Source: Nonomuraea deserti (GTDB taxonomy: Bacteria; Actinomycetota; Actinomycetes; Streptosporangiales; Streptosporangiaceae). Taken from it: DNA of 64,000 nt. Positions 27,662-34,865 of the stretch are shown in pieces. The stretch covers positions 62,001 through 126,000 of the forward strand of contig NZ_SMKO01000007.1 in assembly GCF_004348685.1 (NCBI RefSeq), read 5' to 3'. Numbering within the stretch: position 1 is the stretch's first letter; each line of letters opens with the position of its first letter. The notes below the pieces were generated by a model, which worked only from the letters and a program-made list of their open reading frames with translations, did no database searches and was not told the DNA's origin. The position numbers and the translations under genes were made by a program.

Positions 27662-30600
27662 CCGCCTGCAGGGTGAGCACCGAAGGGACGCCACCGGGGT
27701 CGGCGGCCCTCAGCAGGCCATAGCCGATCCCGGACAGTCCGACCATCAGGCTGGGGGTGGAGAGTCCGAACGGCACTCCGCACATCCAGCCGTTGGTCTT
27801 CATGCTGCCGAGTATGCCGGCGGTGCGGCGGGCCGCCTCGTCCCGCAGGTCGGGGCGGCACAGTACCGACGAGGCGGTGAGCAGCAGGTCGAGTGAGCCG
27901 AAATCGCCATGGCACAGCGAGTGGGACCGCCCGAAGCCCGCGCGCCTGGTCGTCGCGATGGAGGCGGCGATCTCGGCGTCCACCTCCGGGTCGTCAGCGA
28001 GCGGTCCGGTACGGATCGCCAACCGGCCGAGCCCGACCCCGACCGCGCCGTGGCACCACGCGCAGATGCCGGTCCGGTCGGCTGCCAGCGTGCGGACGTC
28101 TCGCCAATCTCCGATCTCAGGATCGAACAGGCCGCGCTCGTAGCCGAGCGCCTCGTGGCACATCGCCGCGTAACGCCGCTCGCCGAGGAGTGCCGCGGCC
28201 TCAGCGAGCGCGAACGCGATGCCGGCCGTACCGTGCCCGAAGCCCGCAAGCGGGACATTGGCCAGCCCGTCCTCGCGCATCCAGGCCGGCACCCACCCGG
28301 CGCCGAGGGGATGTCTCTCCGCGGACTCCACCAGCCGGTGCGCCGCCTCGGCGATCACCGTAGCCGCAGGGCCTTCCGGGCGGACGGCGTGCAGGGCGCG
28401 CAGGGCGGCGATGGTTCCCGCCGAGCCGCCCACCATGTCGTAACGGGTGTCATGCTCCGCCGTCCCGAGCAGGCTGGCGGCGATGGCCTCGGCCTCGTCA
28501 ACGAGCGAGCCGTCGTCGAGCAGCGCGCTCAACCGGCAGAACGCGTACACCACGCCGGGCAGCCCGGCCATGCCCGCCGGCACCGTGATGAGGCCGCGGT
28601 CGAGCTGCGCGCGAACGGTCGCCACGGTGTCGCGCGCGAGGTCCGTGTGGCGCCGCTCGCCCGTCATCGCGCCCAGGGTGGCCAGGAACAACGCGACCCC
28701 GGACAGACCGTTGAACACGTCGGGACGCAGCGGGCCGAGTGACCAGTTGCGTCCGGCCTGGGAGCCCAGCCCGAGCCACTGGGCGCTGCCCTTCCGGCGA
28801 AACGCCTCCCGCGCGAGCTGATCGCCGACCTTCTGGGCGGCGACCAGCAGGTCGGCCGCGGGGACCCTGTCACCCTGATCGGGCAGGGGATACTCGGGGA
28901 ACTCGAGGTCGTCCGTGGCGTTTATCGCGACGGTCGCCAGCGATCCGCGGATCAGCCGCAACTGCCCGTCGAGATGTTCGTCGTCCCTGCCGGCCAGGTC
29001 CTGCCGAACCCGCTCGAGCGCGCTGCCCAGCTCGATCCCCGGCACCGGACGATCGTCACTGTCGAACAGCGTGGTCCGCCCCGGCCGACTGGAGAAATAG
29101 GGGATGTCGTTCCGCCACAGGTCGGCGCGTTCCGCCGGAACACACGCCCCCAGCGCGGGGGTATCGGTCACCTGGCGCCATAGGAAATCGAAGTGGCGGT
29201 CCCGATCCAGCCCGTCACGGAGCACGTCGGGGTGGAATCCCGTCCGCAGCAGCGTGCCGTACGTCATCGTCGATCGCAGCAGGACCCGCACGTGGTCGTC
29301 GCCGAAGGCCGCCAGGGGACCGTCATCGGCGGCCAGACGGTCTTTGTGGGCCCGGCAGAGCACGTGCAGCTCGGTGTAGCCGGCGATCAGGTCGTCGGTG
29401 TAGTCGAGCAGGTTCAGTTCGGCGTCCTTGGCGACCGGACGGTTGTCCGGCATGTTCAGCGGCATGCGTTCCAAACGTACGCGCATACGGTCGGTGCCGA
29501 CCCCGGTCAGCACGGGCAGCCCCACCGAGGTGCGTTGCCCAGGCCGGTATCCGAGACCGCTCAGATCGACGGCCTTGCCGTCCCTGGTCGGCCACGCCGT
29601 CGCGGGAAGCAGGCCGACCTGCAGAACGGAGGCGGCGGCCGCCTCCTCCGCGGCCCGCTCCGCCTCGGTCGAGCGGGCGTCACCGGGCGGCAGCACAGGC
29701 TGCAGGACGGTCTCCACGTCCACCAGGACAGGTTGATCGCCCGCGGCGATCAGATTCTCCGCGTGGCTGTCGTTCGCACGCAGCAGTTCGAGCAGTGCGA
29801 GCAGCACGCCCTGGCGGTGGTAGAACCGCCGTACGGCGGCCTCGTCGGCGCACGGCTCCGCGCGTACGAACTCGACCCACCCGTGGCCGCCGCAGTCGAG
29901 GTGGGTGAGGGTGCGCATCGGCAGGCGCAGGCCCGCGGCGTTCAACCATTCCAGCAGGTCGGCGAAGTGCTCGTCGACGCGCAGCGAACGCGGTTTGTAG
30001 ACCAGCACCAGGCCGCTTTCCCAGCGCACTTTGGCCACCGCCTGGCCGCCGCGATGTCGGTCACCGACACCGGTGACGACCTCGGCGACGCATCCGATCT
30101 CTGAGCCTGAGGCGAACCTGTTCCGGATCGCCTCGGCGTCGGAGACGATCCGCTCGGCCAGTACGCGGCTGTTGACGAGCCACTGGTCAACAGCTGTCGC
30201 CAGTTGTCTTGCGAGCACCGGGTAGTCGCGAAGCAGCGTCCACTGGCGGGACGGCTTGGACAGCGCGTCGAGGAACGCAGCGAAACGTTCCTCGGATGTG
30301 CCGTCGGGCAGCTCGCCGCGCATCCCGGCCAGGTGAAGCTCCAGTGCCAGCGTGCGGCTGAGCATCCCCTGGACGACCCACGGCAACGGCGCGTAGACCT
30401 GCTCGAGCAGCTCGCCGGGGCGGAACGGCGCGGGCGTCGCCTCTCCGGCCAGCCGTTCAAGTACGGCGCGCAGCCTGCCACGGGCATCGTCGAGCAGCGG
30501 CCAGGCGGCGCGCGCAAGGTACGGCGAGTGGCCGTCCACCTCTGGCAGCAGGACGTCGTTCGTCCCATCGCCGTCGGCGTACGGAGGCCCGGCCATCGCG

Positions 30601-30887
30601 TGCTGCAGCCGCGCCGCCCAGGCTGGCTGGCCGAGTCGCCTCGCGAGCGCGTCTGCGGGCTCGCCCAGCAGGGCCAGCAGGGACTTCTCGTCGAGGTCGT
30701 CCGCGCGGAGGCGCAGGCACCACAGCTCGGGATTGTCGAAGGGCGGCCGCCGCCAGCGGTTCAGCCGTCGCAGGGCCGACTCCCCTGAGGCGCCGTCCGG
30801 AGCGGATGCCGCTTCAGGTGAGCTGCTCCGCAGCCGCTCGGTCAACGGCGTTCCGCGCACGAGAGGGTAAAGGGCTGTGGGATCCAT
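27621..30887 (-). CDS. lanM: Class II lanthipeptide synthetase LanM
   Basis: Bifunctional enzyme, 1088 aa, which phosphorylates and dehydrates Ser/Thr of the precursor and then forms lanthionine rings. The N-terminal dehydratase domain (about 200-600) carries the kinase-like residues in VYKPR (297-300), ANDSHAEN (371-378) and DVETV (390-394). The LanC-like cyclase domain (about 730-1070) has the zinc ligands C945 in AWCHG and C992-H993 in LCHGDFG. The ATG lies 95 bases after lanA. The last 13 or so residues are antisense to a serine hydrolase remnant, suggesting that the native stop was lost in a rearrangement; catalytic parts look intact. Confidence 0.93.
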   Translation of the reverse strand: MDPTALYPLVRGTPLTERLRSSSPEAASAPDGASGESALRRLNRWRRPPFDNPELWCLRLRADDLDEKSLLALLGEPADALARRLGQPAWAARLQHAMAGPPYADGDGTNDVLLPEVDGHSPYLARAAWPLLDDARGRLRAVLERLAGEATPAPFRPGELLEQVYAPLPWVVQGMLSRTLALELHLAGMRGELPDGTSEERFAAFLDALSKPSRQWTLLRDYPVLARQLATAVDQWLVNSRVLAERIVSDAEAIRNRFASGSEIGCVAEVVTGVGDRHRGGQAVAKVRWESGLVLVYKPRSLRVDEHFADLLEWLNAAGLRLPMRTLTHLDCGGHGWVEFVRAEPCADEAAVRRFYHRQGVLLALLELLRANDSHAENLIAAGDQPVLVDVETVLQPVLPPGDARSTEAERAAEEAAAASVLQVGLLPATAWPTRDGKAVDLSGLGYRPGQRTSVGLPVLTGVGTDRMRVRLERMPLNMPDNRPVAKDAELNLLDYTDDLIAGYTELHVLCRAHKDRLAADDGPLAAFGDDHVRVLLRSTMTYGTLLRTGFHPDVLRDGLDRDRHFDFLWRQVTDTPALGACVPAERADLWRNDIPYFSSRPGRTTLFDSDDRPVPGIELGSALERVRQDLAGRDDEHLDGQLRLIRGSLATVAINATDDLEFPEYPLPDQGDRVPAADLLVAAQKVGDQLAREAFRRKGSAQWLGLGSQAGRNWSLGPLRPDVFNGLSGVALFLATLGAMTGERRHTDLARDTVATVRAQLDRGLITVPAGMAGLPGVVYAFCRLSALLDDGSLVDEAEAIAASLLGTAEHDTRYDMVGGSAGTIAALRALHAVRPEGPAATVIAEAAHRLVESAERHPLGAGWVPAWMREDGLANVPLAGFGHGTAGIAFALAEAAALLGERRYAAMCHEALGYERGLFDPEIGDWRDVRTLAADRTGICAWCHGAVGVGLGRLAIRTGPLADDPEVDAEIAASIATTRRAGFGRSHSLCHGDFGSLDLLLTASSVLCRPDLRDEAARRTAGILGSMKTNGWMCGVPFGLSTPSLMVGLSGIGYGLLRAADPGGVPSVLTLQAGKPLISSVGVVGR

Positions 30888-30909
30888 TCCGCATCTCTCT
30901 GGGGCAGGA

Positions 30910-30955
30910 GCGGTGCGGGGACGACCGGCTCACGCGATCCCGCAGCCCGCACCGC
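30910..30955 (-). other. Stem-loop between lanA and lanM
   Basis: GCGGTGCGGG and CCCGCACCGC form a perfect 10-base stem around a 26-base loop, centred in the 95-base lanA-lanM gap. In many lanthipeptide operons such an element attenuates transcription, so that precursor is made in excess over enzyme; that role is inferred here. Confidence 0.55.
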
Positions 30956-30982
30956 CCACCGCACCCGAGGTTCAGCAGAGGT

Positions 30983-31186
30983 TCAGCAGCAGCAGGCGGG
31001 TCCTCCACCGGAGTAGAGGGTCGCGCCGGTCCCGCAGGTCGTCAAGCTGGCATGAACCAGGAGCTGGTCCAGCTCGGCGTCGATATCGCCAGCGGGGTGC
31101 TCGGGCAACCTCTCCAGGCCGGTCGCCGTGAGGTCATCCCGCAGGGCGGGATCGGTCAAGACGCGCATGAGTTCCGTGGTCGGCAT
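30983..31186 (-). CDS. lanA: Lanthipeptide precursor peptide LanA
   Basis: A 67-aa peptide starting at an ATG with AGGAGG four bases upstream. The leader is acidic and helical (TDPALRDDLTATGLERLPEH through ELDQLL). The C-terminal core is rich in Thr, Ser, Gly and Cys and ends TTCGTGATLYSGGGPACCC. Residues available for ring formation are S47, T49, T50, T53, T56, S59 and C51, C65, C66, C67, so up to four rings are possible. No GG or GA cleavage motif is visible; the leader end may lie near VHA (44-46). Position directly before lanM supports the call. I do not recognise the core as a known lanthipeptide. Confidence 0.85.
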   Translation of the reverse strand: MPTTELMRVLTDPALRDDLTATGLERLPEHPAGDIDAELDQLLVHASLTTCGTGATLYSGGGPACCC

Positions 31187-31204
31187 TCATCCTCCTCATC
31201 ACTC

Positions 31205-31233
31205 AAGGTGCCCTGCATTGACAGGGGCCTTTT
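31205..31233 (-). other. Hairpin in the lanA 5' leader
   Basis: AAGG-CCCCTG and CAGGG-CACCTT pair with one bulge around a six-base loop, immediately before the lanA ribosome binding site on the minus strand. It could affect translation or transcript stability. Confidence 0.35.
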
Positions 31234-31371
31234 GGTCGGGGTTTCCATGGAGCCGGTTGCGACGCTCGCGTTTCCGTCGAAAGATGCGTGACGCCCTGGA
31301 CGATCAGGCTTTCTCCATGAAACAACCGGCCGTCGGGAAGACGGTAAAAGATGCCGTGCTTCGGCGCAAGT

Positions 31372-31415
31372 GTGCACTGTGCTCAGGTCCGGGCGCCGGG
31401 AGTGCACGGTGCTCA
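31372..31415. promoter_or_regulatory. Direct repeats upstream of lanA (candidate operator)
   Basis: GTGCACTGTGCTCA (31,372-31,385) and GTGCACGGTGCTCA (31,402-31,415) differ at one base and are 30 bases apart, about three helical turns, so they face the same side of the helix. Each copy is preceded by GGCGC. They lie about 190-230 bases before lanA on its upstream side, a suitable place for an activator; the regulator at 32,069-33,670 is the obvious candidate. A possible -35-like TTGCGC lies just downstream (minus strand). Confidence 0.5.
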
Positions 31416-31849
31416 AATAGACCCATCGTCAAGAAATCTGTGGTCTGGACATTCGCGGAATCAGGGCAGCCTTAGCCTGAATCCACGGCGTGATTTCGTC
31501 TGATCGTTTTCTGGTCCAATTCCTCGACGAGTGCCGGTCCCGCAGGTGGAAGGGCCGTTTTCGGGCGTGTGAGGGCCGCCGCGCTCGGGTCGCGGCTTGC
31601 CCACGTGCATTCCGAGGGCTCGGGGGTCGCGGATGCGCGTGACCGCGGTTGGTCGTCTGCTGTGCGTGACCTGGATTTCGGCTGGTCAGGCCGCTGTGGC
31701 GGCGAGTGCGTACGTGCGTGGGCTGCTGGCCGCGTGGTGCTGGGATCACCGGTCTTCTGGTCGGCGTCCGCATTGTTGATCAGGAGTTCGAATGAAGCGA
31801 CTCGTGCGGCAGGTGGGGTGCGCGGCTCGTCGGAATGGTGTTGGCCAAG
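31416..31849. other. Region without recognisable gene
   Basis: Open frames here lack codon bias, ribosome binding sites and recognisable domains. The composition is less GC-rich than the flanking core genes. It separates the lanA upstream region from a transposase remnant and is probably decayed island DNA. Confidence 0.5.
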
Positions 31850-32028
31850 GTGGCTGAAGACCGGAGCTCGTTCATCATCGTCGCTTCACGAGTGTGGCGG
31901 AAGCGCGTACCGCTGTGATCGAGTATATAGAGGCCTTCTACAATCGGCGTCGCCTGCACTCTGTGCTGGGATATCGCCCACCGCTGGAAGCGCTCGAGAA
32001 ATGGTGCGATATTCGGGCAGCTGCATGA
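31850..32028 (+). mobile_element. IS3-family transposase remnant (3' end)
   Basis: The last 48 codons (31,885-32,028) encode AEARTAVIEYIEAFYNRRRL followed by HSVLGYRPPLEAL and a stop, the C-terminal integrase-core end of IS3-family OrfB transposases. Just upstream, LKTELVHHRRF can be read if one extra G near 31,860 is removed, so the gene is frameshifted. Nothing of the remaining transposase is recognisable and no inverted repeats were identified. Confidence 0.82.
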
Positions 32029-32068
32029 GATAGGTCATTTACTCCGGTGTCCGGGAAACGCGGGCATG

Positions 32069-33670
32069 TCATCCGGCGCGCCCCGGTTGGCCTCTATACG
32101 CCTCAACGCCCTGCCCAGATTCGCCGGCGAAAGAACTCCTCCCGCCCACCTTAGATGTCGTGATGTGGAGGGCGTGGACGACGTCGTGGATGCCGCTGCC
32201 GGTGGTCAGCAGATCGCGGCTTAGCAGGGCTTCCACGGTACGCAGATGGGTACGGACGGTGTTGCGGCTGATGCCGATACGGCTGGCCGCCCGCTGGGCG
32301 TCAGCGTTGGCATTGATCCAGGCGTGGAGAGTGCGTCGATGCGGGGCTTGAAGGGGGTGGAGAAACGCTTGGGCCCAGGCGGCGGCGGAATCGGTGCGCA
32401 GCAGGTCATCCAGGGTAGGGAGCACTTGATGCTCGGCCGGTTCGGGGAGGGAAGTGGAACCGGTCAGAGTGAGAGCAAGGGTGACGGCGGCGCGGCAGCG
32501 AACGTCGGACAGGTCCACGCCGAGGGCGCGTTCCGCGCGTCGGATGTGGGCGGTGACGGTGTTGCGGCTGAGGTCCAGCAGGCTGGCCACGGCGGATCGG
32601 GGCACGCTCATGGCCAAGTGGGTGATGTCGACCGTGACCTTCGGCAGGGAGTCCAGCGGGCGCAGAAACGCGCGAGCCCAGAGCAGGGCCGGTCGAGGAG
32701 GCAGCAGATCCGCTAGTGGGGTCTGGCCGTGGTAGAGGGCCACGCGGCCGGGGGTGGTACGGGCGGCGGCCAGTGCGTGGGCGGCCTGGCTGTATGCCTG
32801 GGCAGTCGCGCTGAGGGCGTGCGGGCCACTGATACCCAGCGCATAGTGCGGGTTGTCGTGCACCAAGCGCCGTAAGACCTTGCCGTGCCCCGGAGTGCTG
32901 TCGGCGTCTGTTTGCGAGTCGTCGGCGATGAGACAGATCAGATGCGTCTTGAAGGCGGGGCACTGCACCATCAAGTCCGGGCCGTGGTAGCCCGAGGAAT
33001 CCTGGTGGGCCTGCGTGATCCGGTCACGATCGGTCTGGCTGCAGTGCAGCAGGTAGACCCGCACCTGGTCGGCGTCCAGCAGCGGCGGAACGGCACCGGT
33101 CGTCATACGGCGCGCCAGGCTGGGGTCGCCCACCATCAGGGCCGAAAGCACGGCGAACCGTAGCTGGCGCGCCTTGTACTGGTAACCACGGGAGATCCGG
33201 TCAGCGTCCCGGTCGCGGCGCAGGAGCGCGATGACGCTGCCGGTGTGCGAGGCCAGGGCAGCCTCCTGCGGACTCAGCACTTCACGATCGGCCGCCACCA
33301 CCAGCACCGGGCGCGTACCGCACACGCCGAGGACTTCACAGCGCACGTGCAGCTTATCGACTTGGATCGCAGCCGCGGCCGTCTGCCCGCTCGACAGTCG
33401 CACGAGCAGCGGAGCAAGCGGGCGCAAAACCTCCCGAGGAAACCCGAGGGTGGACGCTTCCATCGTCGCCGTATTGCCGGCGACCAGCGCGACGTGCACG
33501 CTGATCTGCCGCTGCAGCCAGTTCAGGACCTCCCGCACATCCGGCTCGGCTCTGTGAACCATCTGGCGTCTCATCTCGCGCAACAGCCCGTCAAGCCGTT
33601 CAACCTGCCACCGAGCCTCCGCAACCTCCTCACCCTCTACCCTCACCCCAGCAACTCGCCTTCCTGGCAA
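32069..33670 (-). CDS. PucR/CdaR-like transcriptional regulator with two HTH segments
   Basis: About 533 aa, unless translation begins at one of the downstream GTG or ATG codons; the TTG at 33670 is weakly supported. The N-terminal 320 residues resemble the sensory and GGDEF-like middle part of PucR regulators. Two PucR-type helix-turn-helix segments follow: SVPRSAVASLLDLSRNTVTA and ADAQRAASRIGISRNTVRTH, about 100 residues apart. A single HTH is usual; a tandem arrangement suggests binding of repeated sites. It lies upstream of lanA on the same strand and is the only complete regulator beside the lanthipeptide genes, so I infer it controls them. Confidence 0.72.
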   Translation of the reverse strand: MPGRRVAGVRVEGEEVAEARWQVERLDGLLREMRRQMVHRAEPDVREVLNWLQRQISVHVALVAGNTATMEASTLGFPREVLRPLAPLLVRLSSGQTAAAAIQVDKLHVRCEVLGVCGTRPVLVVAADREVLSPQEAALASHTGSVIALLRRDRDADRISRGYQYKARQLRFAVLSALMVGDPSLARRMTTGAVPPLLDADQVRVYLLHCSQTDRDRITQAHQDSSGYHGPDLMVQCPAFKTHLICLIADDSQTDADSTPGHGKVLRRLVHDNPHYALGISGPHALSATAQAYSQAAHALAAARTTPGRVALYHGQTPLADLLPPRPALLWARAFLRPLDSLPKVTVDITHLAMSVPRSAVASLLDLSRNTVTAHIRRAERALGVDLSDVRCRAAVTLALTLTGSTSLPEPAEHQVLPTLDDLLRTDSAAAWAQAFLHPLQAPHRRTLHAWINANADAQRAASRIGISRNTVRTHLRTVEALLSRDLLTTGSGIHDVVHALHITTSKVGGRSSFAGESGQGVEAYRGQPGRAG

Positions 33671-33750
33671 TGTGTCATTGCCCTCGTACTCGTTGATCGC
33701 GCTCCTCCCCTGAGCATGTTGACCTGAACCGGCAGCCGGTCATCGTCGGA

Positions 33751-34414
33751 TCAACGGTCACGCGTGCCGGTGGCCAATACCGCGCTACCGAGCAATCCAC
33801 CGGCCTTGGGTAGCGAGCTGCTGGTCAGGATGCCTCTCCAGCGGGTGCGCAACTCAGCCAGCCGCCCAAGCTCCCGCCTGCTGTGGTTGGCCTGCTCGTG
33901 CTGGCCGATGGTCAGGTTGTGGAGCGCCTCAGTCGTGGGGGTGCGCAGGTACTTCCAGTCGCCGCGGCGCATCGCCCGCGCCGACCGGGTTCGCCAGAAC
34001 AGATCGCGCTGCGGCGGCTCCTCGTCGTCGATCAGGTAGGGCAGCAGACTGTGCCCGTCCAGGGGTGGGTCGCGAGCGAGCCGCCGTCGCGATGGGAGGG
34101 CGCTTGCGGTCCACCTGCCTGGACCCCCGCGGAGTAGCCGTTGGTGGAAGCGGATCCCCTCAGGGTGCGGATCTCCGGCACCCCGTAGCAGCTCAGATCT
34201 CCCCCGAGAATGAACAGATGTTGGGGCGCGGTAGCTGGCCTTTCATGGCTCGCGGCCGGAACGCCCGCTCGGTGGTCGTGGCGGCCAACGGCCGGTCGGG
34301 CAGTACGGCACCGGCCGCCGTCACAAGCGGACCCGCGCCTAGCACCCCGAGCACGGACCGTCGTGACGGCCGGGCACGGCCGGTCGCCAGGGTCTCCTTA
34401 AGTGATTCTTCCAA
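33751..34414 (-). pseudogene. Tat-exported sulfatase, decayed
   Basis: The N-terminus is intact: TTG start at 34414 with AGGAGG nearby, and a Tat signal PSRRSVLGVLGAGPLVTAAG. At about 34,218 a base is missing in the conserved RPNILFIL-like segment, giving an early stop. Beyond it YGVPEIRT and EGIRFHQ can be read in different frames. The C-terminal part DGHSLLPYLIDDEEPPQRDL and AMRRGDWKYLRTP is in frame to 33,751. Roughly two thirds of the usual 450 residues are deleted, including most of the active site. Confidence 0.8.
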
Positions 34415-34618
34415 CGCTTCCTCCTCGTCCAGAAACTCGGCTGTTCACCGGCATTGAGGAGGACAGTCAATACGGCCGGGCGTTTCCTCGGCGTTTCCAC
34501 CCTCGTCCACGGTAATCCGTTCGATCAGCGTCGCCTGGTTGCGTCATCCCCGGCCAGCGCGACGCCTGCCCCAGGAGTATGCGCTCGTCAACAGGTTCGA
34601 CATCCACGCAACGTCTGC

Positions 34619-34711
34619 CTTCGCATCGCGGTCGTGATCGGCCTCGTCGCCCTGGTCATCCGCTTCCGGCGCGGGGACGAGACGCGCCGCCGGCAGCTGC
34701 TGTGGCTGCTG
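34619..34711 (+). pseudogene. Sensor-kinase-like membrane fragment
   Basis: 31 codons reading LRIAVVIGLVALVIRFRRGD then ETRRRQLLWLL, resembling the end of the membrane region of actinobacterial histidine kinases. It has no start and breaks directly into an unrelated transporter fragment in another frame. Confidence 0.45.
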
Positions 34712-34715
34712 CAGG

Positions 34716-34865
34716 CGGCTGGTGACCGGCGAGCCGCTGTCGTGGCCCACCGTGCTGGCGGCGGCGCTCATCATCGCCGGCGTGCTCTACGCCAACAGCA
34801 GGCCCCGCCGCCACGTCCTGCAGAGCCCCGAGCGCTTGGAAAGCACCCTCGTACGGCCGGCCTAA
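34716..34865 (+). pseudogene. DMT/EamA transporter C-terminal fragment
   Basis: 50 codons ending in TAA: RLVTGEPLSWPTVLAAALII then AGVLYANSRPRRH and a short tail. This is the typical last helix and tail of an EamA transporter (GEPLSW motif). The stop overlaps the hemL stop tail to tail. It may be the lost 3' part of the transporter remnant at 26,480-26,999, which is on the same strand and lacks exactly this end. Confidence 0.55.

Noticed and set aside
31156-31416. 86-codon minus-strand frame upstream of and overlapping lanA, with a repeated STVHS-like phrase
   Set aside because: The repeated phrase simply mirrors the DNA direct repeats at 31,372-31,415. No ribosome binding site, and it overlaps lanA in another frame.
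31569-32033. 154-codon plus-strand frame over the IS3 remnant
   Set aside because: The transposase residues are in a different frame; this frame has no family resemblance.
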